Shown one piece after another: positions 9,248 to 17,355 of a DNA stretch of 64,000 nucleotides (positions are counted from its first letter, which is position 1; each line of letters opens with the position of its first letter). Source of the stretch: Duganella dendranthematis (lineage in GTDB: Bacteria > Pseudomonadota > Gammaproteobacteria > Burkholderiales > Burkholderiaceae_D); the NCBI RefSeq assembly GCF_012849375.1, contig NZ_CP051684.1:3348001-3412000 (forward strand), written 5' to 3'. Both the position numbers and the translations under genes were made by a program. A model generated the notes under the pieces. It was not told the DNA's origin. It saw only the letters and a program-made list of their open reading frames with translations, and made no database searches.

Positions 9248-11542
9248 GTGAAACGGGCCCTGCGGTATTTATCGGTGGTTGGCGGCGCCATCGTCAGCAT
9301 CCTGCTGTTCCTGCTGGCCACGGCCTCCGACAATTCCGGCTTTTTCGACCGCTCCTATGCCTGGCTGCTGGGCCTGAACGCGGCGGTGGCGGTCGGCCTG
9401 CTGCTGCTGGTGGTGGTGTCGCTGTTCCGCCTGTATTCGCGCTACAAGGCCGGCAAGTTCGGCTCCAAGCTGATGACCCGGCTGGTGCTGCTGTTCGCCG
9501 CCATCGGCGTGCTGCCGGGGCTGGTGATCTTCCTGGTTTCGGTGCAGTTCGTTTCCCATTCGATTGAATCGTGGTTCAACGTGCCGGTGGAAGAGGCGCT
9601 GAAGTCCGGCATCAACCTCAGCCGGGCAGGGCTGGACCGCGCCATCGGCGAGCTGGGCGCCACCGCCAGCCACACCGCCGAACAGCTGGCCTTGCGGCCG
9701 TTCGGTTCCGAGCGCGGCACGCTGGCGACGCTGGTCAAGGAGCAGACCGGTATGCAGAACGCCATCATTGTCGATGCCGACGGCGGCCTGGTGGTCAGCG
9801 CCCGCGCCAGCCGGGTCGGCAACCTGAGCGCCGACCTGCCGACCCGCGAAATGATGGCCACGGTCAAGAAGGAAGAGCGCTACGGCGCGGCCGAAGGCGG
9901 CAACGAGCTGCACAGCGACCTGGTCAGCGCGCCGGTGGTGCCGGCCGAGCCGGTCAACCAGCTGCGGCTGCGGGTACTGGTGCCGATTCCCGATTTTATC
10001 CAGCCCAACGGCACCCACCTGGCGCCGCGCTATCTGCAACTGATCCAGCTGGCGCCGGCGGCACTGGCGGCCGATGGCGAAACCATCCGTCGCGCCTATG
10101 CCGACTACAAGGAGCGCTTCGACGCCCGCGACGGTCTGCGCAAGATGTACCTGGTGACGCTGACGCTGACCTTGCTGTTGGCGGTATTCGGCGCCATCGC
10201 CAGCGCCTTCCTGATCGCCAGCGACCTGGCGCAGCCGCTGCTGCTGCTGGCCGAGGGCACGCGCGCGGTGGCCGAGGGCGATCTGTCGCCGCGGCCGATC
10301 GTCGCCACTTCGGACGAGCTAGGCACATTGACGCAGTCGTTCAACACCATGACGCGGCAACTGTCGGACGCCCGCAGCGCCGTCGAGCGCAACCGCGCGG
10401 CGGTGCAGAACGCCAAGGCCCACCTGGAGTCGGTGCTGGCCAATATGTCGGCCGGCGTGATGGTGCTGGACCATGAATTCCACCTGATCAGCTGCAACGA
10501 CTCGGTCGAGCGCATTTTGCAGCAGGCCGGCGTGACCATGATCGGCCAGCGGCTGGACGATATCGACGGCCTGCAGGAATTCGGCGGCGCCATCGTGGCC
10601 GCGTTTGCCAGCCAAAATGCGCAATCGGCCGCCGGCCGCAACCTGACGCGGTTACACTGGCAGCGGCAGATCGAAGTGCCGCGCCAGTCGGCCGGGGTCG
10701 AGGGCAATGATTTGACGCTGCTGACGCGCGGTTCGCGCCTGCCGGTCGAGGGTGGTAGCGGCTATCTGGTGGTGTTCGACGATATCTCGGACGTGATTTC
10801 GGCCCAGCGCTCGATCGCCTGGGGCGAGGTGGCGCGCCGGCTGGCGCACGAGATCAAGAACCCGCTAACGCCGATCCAGCTGTCGGCCGAGCGCATGCAG
10901 ATGAAGCTGGAAGACAAGCTGATGCCGCAGGATGCCGAGCTGCTCAACAAGGGCACCACCACCATCGTCAACCAGGTGGCGGCGATGAAGCGCATGGTGG
11001 ACGACTTCCGCGATTACGCGCGCACGCCGCCGGCGGTGCTGGGGCCGCTGGACCTGAACGCGCTGATCGACGAGATCCTGCACCTGTATATCAGCGGCGA
11101 GGGCAACGACATCATCCATCCGCAGCTGGCGCCCGGCCTGCCGCTGGTGATGGGCGATGCCACCCAGCTGCGTCAGGTGATTCACAACCTGCTGCAGAAC
11201 GCCCAGGACGCCATGGCGGAACTGGCGGGCGGCGCACCGCAGGCGCGCATTGACGTGATCACCGAAGCCATTCATTATCAGGGCGCGGACGGCAGCACGC
11301 GCACGGCGGTGCGGCTGGCGATCAGCGACAACGGCCCCGGTTTCGCACCGAAAATCCTGGCGCGGGCGTTCGAGCCGTACGTGACGTCGAAGGCGCGCGG
11401 CACCGGGCTGGGCCTGGCGATGGTCAAAAAAATTATCGAAGAACATGGCGGACGGATCGATATCCAGAACCATGGCGATAGAAGTGGCGCGTCGGTGTTG
11501 ATTTTGCTGTTAAAGTTAGCACCGGCGTCGCAAAATAGCTAA
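9248..11542 (+). CDS. NtrY-like sensor histidine kinase
   Basis: 764 residues from GTG at 9248, directly after the DUF4390 stop. Two N-terminal transmembrane helices and a third after residue 50 precede a periplasmic sensor region (about residues 100-295), another membrane helix (LVTLTLTLLLAVFGAIASAF), HAMP, a PAS domain (MSAGVMVLDHEFHLISCN), the HisKA box with the phospho-acceptor His (ARRLAHEIKNPLTP), and an HATPase domain ending TGLGLAMVKKIIEEHGG. The domain order matches NtrY. It phosphorylates the regulator encoded 61 bases downstream. The stimulus is unknown; NtrY relatives respond to nitrogen or redox state. Confidence 0.9.
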   Translation: MKRALRYLSVVGGAIVSILLFLLATASDNSGFFDRSYAWLLGLNAAVAVGLLLLVVVSLFRLYSRYKAGKFGSKLMTRLVLLFAAIGVLPGLVIFLVSVQFVSHSIESWFNVPVEEALKSGINLSRAGLDRAIGELGATASHTAEQLALRPFGSERGTLATLVKEQTGMQNAIIVDADGGLVVSARASRVGNLSADLPTREMMATVKKEERYGAAEGGNELHSDLVSAPVVPAEPVNQLRLRVLVPIPDFIQPNGTHLAPRYLQLIQLAPAALAADGETIRRAYADYKERFDARDGLRKMYLVTLTLTLLLAVFGAIASAFLIASDLAQPLLLLAEGTRAVAEGDLSPRPIVATSDELGTLTQSFNTMTRQLSDARSAVERNRAAVQNAKAHLESVLANMSAGVMVLDHEFHLISCNDSVERILQQAGVTMIGQRLDDIDGLQEFGGAIVAAFASQNAQSAAGRNLTRLHWQRQIEVPRQSAGVEGNDLTLLTRGSRLPVEGGSGYLVVFDDISDVISAQRSIAWGEVARRLAHEIKNPLTPIQLSAERMQMKLEDKLMPQDAELLNKGTTTIVNQVAAMKRMVDDFRDYARTPPAVLGPLDLNALIDEILHLYISGEGNDIIHPQLAPGLPLVMGDATQLRQVIHNLLQNAQDAMAELAGGAPQARIDVITEAIHYQGADGSTRTAVRLAISDNGPGFAPKILARAFEPYVTSKARGTGLGLAMVKKIIEEHGGRIDIQNHGDRSGASVLILLLKLAPASQNS

Positions 11543-11603
11543 CGGCTACGAGTACAAAAATCATTGCCGTCGCAAGACGGCGAAATGAGGAAGGCAAGGG
11601 AAG

Positions 11604-12320
11604 ATGGCAAACATTCTGGTAGTTGACGATGAAATGGGTATCCGCGAGTTGCTCTCGGAAATCTTGAGCGACGAAGGACATGCAATACAACTGGCGGAAA
11701 ACGCCCAGCAGGCCCGCGAAGCGCGCGCCCAGGGTGCGCCGGACCTGGTGCTGCTCGATATCTGGATGCCGGATACCGATGGCGTCACGCTGCTCAAGGA
11801 ATGGCAGCGCGACGGTTTGCTGACCATGCCGGTGATCATGATGTCGGGCCATGCAACCATCGATACGGCGGTCGAGGCGACCCGCATCGGCGCGCTGAAC
11901 TTCCTGGAAAAGCCGATCGCGCTGCAAAAGCTGCTGAAGGCGGTGCAGGCCGGCCTGACCCGGGCCCAGGAAACCGTGCGGGCGCCGGCCCTGGCGCCGC
12001 GTCCGGTGGTGGCGGCGCAGCCGGAAGAGACGCCGGCGCTAGGCGGTTTCGCGGTGCAAAACCCGGCGGCGGCGATTTCCGTGCGCGGCGGCGCCACCGT
12101 GGCCGGCGCCGACAACCATATGTTCAACCTGTCGTTCGACCTGCCGCTGCGCGAGGCGCGGGACGCCTTCGAGCGCATGTACTTCGAGCACCATCTGGGC
12201 CGCGAAGGCGGCAGCATGACGCGCGTGGCCGAGAAAACTGGCCTCGAACGCACCCACCTGTACCGCAAGCTCAAGCAGCTGGGCGTCGAGCCGGGCAAGC
12301 TGGCCAAGAAAAACGCCTGA
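11604..12320 (+). CDS. NtrX-like response regulator lacking the AAA+ domain
   Basis: 238 residues. The receiver domain (about residues 1-120) has the acidic pair VDDE, phospho-acceptor Asp52 (LLDIWMPDTDG) and the conserved Lys in FLEKPIAL. The C-terminus is a Fis-type helix-turn-helix (MTRVAEKTGLERTHLYRKLK). Between them, where NtrX and NtrC carry a ~240-residue sigma-54-activating AAA+ ATPase, there is only an Ala/Pro-rich linker and a short segment (NLSFDLPLREARDAFERMYF) that resembles the end of the AAA+ to HTH junction. It should bind DNA but cannot remodel sigma-54 polymerase. It pairs with the upstream kinase. Confidence 0.9.
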   Translation: MANILVVDDEMGIRELLSEILSDEGHAIQLAENAQQAREARAQGAPDLVLLDIWMPDTDGVTLLKEWQRDGLLTMPVIMMSGHATIDTAVEATRIGALNFLEKPIALQKLLKAVQAGLTRAQETVRAPALAPRPVVAAQPEETPALGGFAVQNPAAAISVRGGATVAGADNHMFNLSFDLPLREARDAFERMYFEHHLGREGGSMTRVAEKTGLERTHLYRKLKQLGVEPGKLAKKNA

Positions 12321-12322
12321 TT

Positions 12323-12742
12323 GTGAGCGTCACCGCCGACACCGCTGCCATCCATCCCCGGCAGCCGGTGCCGACCTGGCTGGTCACCGGTCCGCGCGCC
12401 GGCGCGCGCGAGGCCGCCATTGCCGCCCTCCTGCCTAAGGAAGGGGCCAGCACCATCATTCTGGAGGGTTTGTCGGACGGCGGTTCGGCGTTATCCTTTG
12501 ATCCCACGGAAGGCCCGGTTCCCTTTGATACCGTGCCGCAAGTGTTGCGTATCGCTCCAGGCTGCCTGCATTGCAGCGGCAATCTGATTTTGCGAGTAAC
12601 ATTAAACCGTGTGCTGCGCCGTCCCCCCGCGCGGTTATACATCAGTCTGGCCTCTGCCGAGCACCTGGAACAATTGCGTTCCTGGTTGTCCGAGGCGCCC
12701 TACGGGGCCTTGCTGGAACTGCAAGACGACATCGCGGCCTAA
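12323..12742 (+). CDS. Small CobW/YjiA-like protein with a decayed P-loop
   Basis: 139 residues from GTG at 12323, two bases after the response regulator stop. The layout recalls the N-terminal half of CobW/YjiA G3E GTPases: a strand plus a P-loop position (TWLVTGPRAGAREAAIAALL, where the family has GxxGAGKTT), a later GCLHC in place of the GCxCC metal motif, and a helix NLILRVTLNRVLRRPPARLY. The invariant Lys and Thr of Walker A are replaced by Arg-Glu, so GTP hydrolysis is unlikely. The family call is my own alignment by eye. The function is unknown. Confidence 0.6.
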   Translation: MSVTADTAAIHPRQPVPTWLVTGPRAGAREAAIAALLPKEGASTIILEGLSDGGSALSFDPTEGPVPFDTVPQVLRIAPGCLHCSGNLILRVTLNRVLRRPPARLYISLASAEHLEQLRSWLSEAPYGALLELQDDIAA

Positions 12743-12843
12743 TCCCAGCCCGCTGATTGGCCTTGAATTGGCCCGTTTTCGACCCCAATTGGGTGTTGAA
12801 GGCGGAAACGCAGGTGTTTCGCCCCCTTGAGAAAGGAAGCAAA

Positions 12844-13101
12844 ATGAACCTCATCTACAACAGCGAGCAATACAGTGTTGTCGAATTCGGCGTCGACCGC
12901 AACCTGGACGCGTTGCGTTTCGGCGGCTATGAAATTGTCGACAAAGGCGGCAAGCGGGAAATCTTCATCGCCGGCGAACTGGCGAAAAGCTTCCGCCGCG
13001 ACGTCAACGAGCTGATCGCCGGGGAACCGACGATGGCCGAAATCGACGAGTTTTTAGGCAGTTACGATGAGTTGATGAGCCAGCCCGTGTTACTGCATTA
13101 A
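12844..13101 (+). CDS. DUF3567 family protein
   Basis: 85 residues; ATG at 12844 preceded by AGAAAGGAAG. A short acidic cytosolic protein (MNLIYNSEQYSVVEFGVDRN start, EIFIAGELAKSF in the middle) that I recognise as DUF3567, a family found nearly only in betaproteobacteria. No catalytic motif or membrane segment is visible and no function is known. The 101 bases between it and the CobW-like gene hold its own leader, so it may have its own promoter. Confidence 0.8.
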   Translation: MNLIYNSEQYSVVEFGVDRNLDALRFGGYEIVDKGGKREIFIAGELAKSFRRDVNELIAGEPTMAEIDEFLGSYDELMSQPVLLH

Positions 13102-13117
13102 AAAGGGCCGGCCGGTA

Positions 13118-13143
13118 CATGGCGTGGTTATAATCACGCCATG
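13118..13143 (+). promoter_or_regulatory. Palindromic promoter core overlapping the start codon
   Basis: A perfect 9-base inverted repeat, CATGGCGTG (13118-13126) and CACGCCATG (13135-13143), flanks GTTATAAT. TATAAT at 13129-13134 is a perfect -10 box, and the right arm ends in the ATG of the glutamine amidotransferase gene. Transcription would start about at that A, giving a leaderless mRNA. No good -35 box is visible 16-18 bases upstream. Confidence 0.55.
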
Positions 13144-13905
13144 TGCCAACTCCTCGGAATGAATTGCAATGTCCCGACCGACATTGTGTTCAGCTTTACC
13201 GGCTTCGCCATGCGTGGCGGCCAAACAGATACCCACCACGACGGCTGGGGCATCGCCTTCTTTGAGGGCGCCGGCGTACGCCATTTCGTCGATCACCAGG
13301 CGGCGGTTGCTTCTCCGATTGCCGAGTTGATCAAGCGTTACCCGATCAAATCCACCAATGTCATCGCCCACATCCGCAAGGCCACGCAAGGCCAGGTGAT
13401 GCTGGAAAATTGCCACCCGTTCGTGCGCGAGCTGTGGGGGCAGTACTGGGTGTTTGCCCACAATGGCGACCTGAAGGAATTCGAGCCGCTACTGAATGGC
13501 GCCTTCCGCCCGGTTGGCACCACCGACAGCGAACGGGCCTTCTGCTACATCCTGCAACAGCTGCGCGCGCGCTTCGGCGACCAGCGGCCGCCGCTCGATG
13601 AACTGCGTTCCATGCTCAGTTCGCTGGTGCACGAGATCGCCACGCACGGCACCTTCAATATGATGCTGTCGTCGGGCGGCGAGCTGTTCGCGCATTGTTC
13701 GACCAATCTGTTCTACCTGGTACGCCAGCATCCGTTCGAGACCGCCAAGTTGTCGGACGAGGATGTCAGCGTGGATTTCGCCCAGGTGACTACCCCCAAC
13801 GACCGCGTCGCCATCATCGTCACCCAGCCGCTGACCACCAACGAGCAGTGGACCGCCTTCCTGCCGGGCGAACTGAAACTGTTTATCGACGGTTGCCCAC
13901 AATAA
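13141..13905 (+). CDS. Class II glutamine amidotransferase (YafJ-like)
   Basis: 254 residues. Class II (Ntn) amidotransferase domain: the catalytic Cys is residue 2 (MCQLLGMN), exposed after Met removal, which fixes the start at 13141. Other family stretches are GWGIAFFEG, VIAHIRKATQG, FVRELWGQYWVFAHNGDL and GTTDSERAFCYIL. It matches stand-alone YafJ/EgtC-like hydrolases that cleave glutamine or a gamma-glutamyl amide; the substrate is not known. There is no ribosome binding site upstream; see the palindromic promoter entry. It is the last housekeeping gene before the type VI cargo module. Confidence 0.9.
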   Translation: MCQLLGMNCNVPTDIVFSFTGFAMRGGQTDTHHDGWGIAFFEGAGVRHFVDHQAAVASPIAELIKRYPIKSTNVIAHIRKATQGQVMLENCHPFVRELWGQYWVFAHNGDLKEFEPLLNGAFRPVGTTDSERAFCYILQQLRARFGDQRPPLDELRSMLSSLVHEIATHGTFNMMLSSGGELFAHCSTNLFYLVRQHPFETAKLSDEDVSVDFAQVTTPNDRVAIIVTQPLTTNEQWTAFLPGELKLFIDGCPQ

Positions 13906-13978
13906 ACTCAACCGTACGCCGCACCCGGTATAAATCAGATAAGATTTATATTAATTTACAGCGTCGTCGAGGTTTTTT

Positions 13979-14644
13979 GTGCCCATTACCGCCACATCCG
14001 GAAGCGCCACCGCCACAGTGGTCCCGCATCGGCCATCGTGGGCGGACATGCAGAAGAATTATCCCGCCAGCAGCGTGAGCACGCAGACGCTGTACGACAG
14101 CCAGATCGGCGGCAAGTTTGTCAAACTGTACGCCCAGCCCGGCTATGAAAACACCTGCGCGGTGCGCATGTCGTACGGGCTTAACCGCAGCGGCCTGAAG
14201 CTGCCGAAAGCGGCCGGCGCCGGCGCCAGCATCCAGGGTGGCGATGGCTACTGGTACTGGCTGCGGGTGACCGACCTGAAGGCCGAACTGGCGCGCCGCT
14301 TCAAGGGCGCCGATGAGGAACTCGGTCTGACCGTGATTCCCAAGACGCTGCTGACGAACGATGCCGAGCTGACCATCCAGTTCAAGGAACGCGTCAAGCA
14401 AGGGCAGGCCTTCATCGACACCAAGCTGGCCGGCAAGAACGGCATCGTCGCGTTCGAGGTCAGCGGCTGGGGCGACGCCTCCGGCCACTTCACGCTGTGG
14501 GACGGGAGCGCCAAGACGCTGGCCTACGCCGACGGCCATAACGACCCGAGCAACAACGATTTCTATTTCTGGCTGACGCAGGTGAATCCGGAGCGCACGC
14601 GCCTGATCCAGACGGTGCGGGTCAAGTTCTGGGAGCTGAAGTAA
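13979..14644 (+). CDS. tae4: Type VI secretion amidase effector, Tae4 family
   Basis: 221 residues from GTG at 13979 (GAGG about 7 bases upstream). Tae4 proteins are NlpC/P60-like DL-endopeptidases injected into rival cells to cut the peptidoglycan stem peptide. The catalytic Cys is Cys60 in ENTCAVRMSYGLN and the catalytic His is His170 in SGHFTLWDG. The N-terminal RPSWADMQKNYP segment also fits the family. There is no signal peptide, as expected of a cargo protein. It is coupled (TAATG) to a periplasmic protein and then to a PAAR protein; no T6SS structural genes are in the window. Confidence 0.88.
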   Translation: MPITATSGSATATVVPHRPSWADMQKNYPASSVSTQTLYDSQIGGKFVKLYAQPGYENTCAVRMSYGLNRSGLKLPKAAGAGASIQGGDGYWYWLRVTDLKAELARRFKGADEELGLTVIPKTLLTNDAELTIQFKERVKQGQAFIDTKLAGKNGIVAFEVSGWGDASGHFTLWDGSAKTLAYADGHNDPSNNDFYFWLTQVNPERTRLIQTVRVKFWELK

Positions 14645-15306
14645 TGAAGGCTGTGTTTGCCGCGCTGCTCGTGGCGCTGATGACGGTCTCCTGCAGCGCC
14701 GCCGAATCCTGCCCGCCCACCGCGCAGCAGGGCGACTGGGACGCCGCCTGTTTCGCCGGCAGCGGCCAGCAGCGCCAGGTCAAGCCGGCGCATCTGGCCA
14801 AGATCGCGTTCGACCACAGCGGCCATGCGGTGATCCGGATCGCCGAGACGTTGGAGATGGTGGCGGTGGACCGGCGCGGCAGGGTGGTGGTGCCGGGAAT
14901 TTATTATGCCACCGACTTCGATTATCCCAAGCCGCGCGGCCATCTGGGGCGCTTTGTCGATGGCGGCAAGTGCGGTTATTTCGATGTGCGCGATTTCAAG
15001 GTGGCGATTCCCGCAATCTACGACAACTGCATGTCGTTCATGGACGAGAGCGCCAGCGTGTGCCAGGACTGCACGGTGTATTGCACCGACGCCGATTGCC
15101 ACGACAGCCTTTTTGTCGGTGGCAAGGGATTGCAACTCGATCGGCGCAACCGCGTGCTGCGTCAGTTTGACTTGCCGACTATCGCGCAGGCTTGCCCGGG
15201 TGGGCAGTCGGGCATGCTGAAGCCCAAGGGCGGCGGCAAGTCCTGGCTGGACTGCCCGGAAGACCCCACTTCGCCGTTCAAGATGGAGACATCGCATGGC
15301 AGGTGA
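14644..15306 (+). CDS. Cys-rich periplasmic/lipoprotein with WG-like repeats; candidate Tae4 immunity protein
   Basis: 220 residues; ATG shares one base with the tae4 stop. The N-terminus is an export signal (MKAVFAALLVALMTVSCSAA); TVSC could serve as a lipobox, or cleavage may follow CSAA. The mature part holds WG-like beta repeats (VAVDRRGRVVVPGIYYATDF; GYFDVRDFKVAIPAIYDNCM) and many cysteines (CQDCTVYCTDADC). The immunity role is inferred from position between effector and PAAR gene and from location in the periplasm where Tae4 acts. It does not look like the known helical Tai4 immunity proteins, so it may be a different type or an accessory protein. Confidence 0.6.
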   Translation: MKAVFAALLVALMTVSCSAAESCPPTAQQGDWDAACFAGSGQQRQVKPAHLAKIAFDHSGHAVIRIAETLEMVAVDRRGRVVVPGIYYATDFDYPKPRGHLGRFVDGGKCGYFDVRDFKVAIPAIYDNCMSFMDESASVCQDCTVYCTDADCHDSLFVGGKGLQLDRRNRVLRQFDLPTIAQACPGGQSGMLKPKGGGKSWLDCPEDPTSPFKMETSHGR

Positions 15307-15976
15307 AATCATTCGTCAGGGCGACAAGACCAGCCACCACGGCACGGTGGTGGAGGGCTCGCCGTCCGACATTTGCCATGGCAAACCGGTGGCGTTTATC
15401 GGTCACAAGGTGTCGTGTCCTAAATGTCCCGGCACGCACACCATCGTCGAAGGCGTGGTAACCACTACGCTGTACGGCAAGGGCGTGGCGGTGGCTGGCA
15501 TGAAAACTTCGTGCGGGGCGGTGCTGATCGCCAGCCAGTTCACTGACGTGGTGGAAAACGCCGGCGGTGGCGCAGGCGGCGGTGGTACGGCGGCAGCAGC
15601 GGCGGCAACGGAAGCGGCGGCGCCGGTGGTGGCTGCTGCTGCGACTGCTGCAGTGGCAGCGGCTGTCGCGGCCGTGAGCGCCGACCAGCCGGCCGAAAAG
15701 GAAAAGAAAGTGACGCGCCTGTACTGGTCGTATGGCGACGACCTGCAGCCGGTGTCGCGCAAGTCGCGGTTTTACGTCGATCTCAACCTGCACGTGGAAA
15801 CCGAAAACTATGCCGCCGGCGACAGCGTCGAGGTCGATATCGCCAATGACGACGGCAGCGACGTGGCGACCGGCGTGCCCATGCTCAAGGCCAAGGGCAC
15901 GGTGGCGGCGGATGGCACGGCCGTCTTCAAAAACGTGTTTTCCGGCAAAACGGTGGATATTTCAGCCAGCGCATGA
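15296..15976 (+). CDS. PAAR domain protein with C-terminal extension
   Basis: 226 residues, overlapping the previous gene by 11 bases. The N-terminal ~85 residues form a PAAR domain (MAGEIIRQGDKTSHHGTVVE, FIGHKVSCPKCPGTHTIVEG, GVAVAGMKTSCGAVLIASQ), the sharp cone that caps the VgrG spike of the type VI machine. A ~55-residue Ala/Gly linker joins it to a C-terminal beta-rich domain (YVDLNLHVETENYAAGDSVE). The linkage with tae4 suggests that this tip carries the amidase. The C-terminal domain looks like an Ig-like adaptor rather than a toxin, since no catalytic motif is visible. Confidence 0.88.
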   Translation: MAGEIIRQGDKTSHHGTVVEGSPSDICHGKPVAFIGHKVSCPKCPGTHTIVEGVVTTTLYGKGVAVAGMKTSCGAVLIASQFTDVVENAGGGAGGGGTAAAAAATEAAAPVVAAAATAAVAAAVAAVSADQPAEKEKKVTRLYWSYGDDLQPVSRKSRFYVDLNLHVETENYAAGDSVEVDIANDDGSDVATGVPMLKAKGTVAADGTAVFKNVFSGKTVDISASA

Positions 15977-16056
15977 TGTAAATTCCCCAAGACATCGCGG
16001 TTTATTACTGTCAAAATGGAACGTGCAACAGACCGTCTTTTGATTTTGGACCCGCG

Positions 16057-17337
16057 ATGATCGATCTCACCCTACATGACAGCGGTCCCCGGAGCTTGCG
16101 CGTGCGCGAGTTTTACCTGGGGCGCCAGCCTATTCTGGACCGTAACCAAGCCCTGTTCGGCTATGAGTTGCTGTTCCGCAACGCTCCAGTGGGGCCCGCC
16201 AACATCACCGACGACCTGAGCGCCACCGCGGCCGTGATCGCCCATGCCTCGCAACTGGGCATGGAAAAAACCATCGGCGACGCGCTGGGCTTCGTCAATG
16301 TCGACGCTAGCGTGTTGATGAGCGATATCTTTTCCTTTCTGCCGCGCGAGAAGGTGGTGCTGGAAATCGTCAACACCATGCCGGCCACGCCGGAGATCCT
16401 TGGGCGCATCCGTGAACTGGCCAGTCACGGCTTCCGCTTTGCGCTGGACGATGTGACCGGCGAAAACGAGGACGTGCTGGCGCTGCTGCCGCTGGTCGAC
16501 TACGTCAAGATGGACATGCGCAATATTCCGCTGTCGACGCTGTCCAAGCTGGCGCCACGCTTCCGCCAGGAGAAGAAAAAGCTGGTGGCGGAGAAAGTAG
16601 AAACGCGCGAGGAATTCAAGAATTGCCTGGACCTGGGTTTTGACTACTTCCAGGGCTATTATTTCTCCAAGCCGGTGATCATGAGCGGCAAGAAGCTGTC
16701 GCCGTCGCAGCTGGCGGTGATGGAGCTGATGACGCTGGTCACGTCCGACGCCGACAATCAGGAAATCGAACGCGCCATCAAGCGCGACGTGTCGTTGGCC
16801 CTGAACCTGCTGCGGCTGGTTAACACACCGGCGGTCGGCGCGCGCCAGCGCATCGATTCGCTGAGCCAGGCCGTGACCATTCTCGGCCGCCGGCAGTTGC
16901 AGCGCTGGCTGCAAATCATGCTGTACGCCGAACCGAGCAAGCGCGGCCACAGCATGACGCCGCTGTTGATGCTGGCCACCACGCGCGGCCGCCTGCTGGA
17001 ACTGTTGGCCGGCAAGCTGCGCCACAACCAGCGCGAGGTGGCCGATATTGCGTTCACGGTCGGCATCATGTCGCTGATGGATACGCTGTTCGGCATCCAG
17101 ATGGAAGAGATCCTGGAGCAGATTCCGGTCGGCGACGAGGTGCGCGATGCGTTGCTGCATCGGGGCGGTTTCTATGGCGACCTGCTGAAGCTGGTGGAAT
17201 GCATTGAACGGATCGAGGAAATGGATAACCACATCGTGCCGACGCTGCGCGACCTCGCCATGTCCACCGACGAGCTGGTGGAGCTGGAAATGGCCGCGTT
17301 CGAATGGAGCGACAACGTGGTGCGCTACGCGCTGTAG
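16057..17337 (+). CDS. EAL and HDOD domain signalling protein (YuxH-like)
   Basis: 426 residues. The N-terminal ~200 residues resemble an EAL phosphodiesterase domain but are degenerate: ELLFRN replaces EALLR, and FALDDVTGENED replaces the DDFGTGYSS region, while VKMDMRN and EKVETREEF are kept. The C-terminal half is an HDOD domain (AVMELMTLVTSDADNQEIE, LLRLVNTPAVGARQRIDSL). Such proteins act in cyclic-di-GMP or chemotaxis-linked signalling, often as non-catalytic sensors. It has its own leader and stands alone. Whether it binds or hydrolyses c-di-GMP cannot be told. Confidence 0.88.
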   Translation: MIDLTLHDSGPRSLRVREFYLGRQPILDRNQALFGYELLFRNAPVGPANITDDLSATAAVIAHASQLGMEKTIGDALGFVNVDASVLMSDIFSFLPREKVVLEIVNTMPATPEILGRIRELASHGFRFALDDVTGENEDVLALLPLVDYVKMDMRNIPLSTLSKLAPRFRQEKKKLVAEKVETREEFKNCLDLGFDYFQGYYFSKPVIMSGKKLSPSQLAVMELMTLVTSDADNQEIERAIKRDVSLALNLLRLVNTPAVGARQRIDSLSQAVTILGRRQLQRWLQIMLYAEPSKRGHSMTPLLMLATTRGRLLELLAGKLRHNQREVADIAFTVGIMSLMDTLFGIQMEEILEQIPVGDEVRDALLHRGGFYGDLLKLVECIERIEEMDNHIVPTLRDLAMSTDELVELEMAAFEWSDNVVRYAL

Positions 17338-17355
17338 CACACCACGTGCGCCGGG

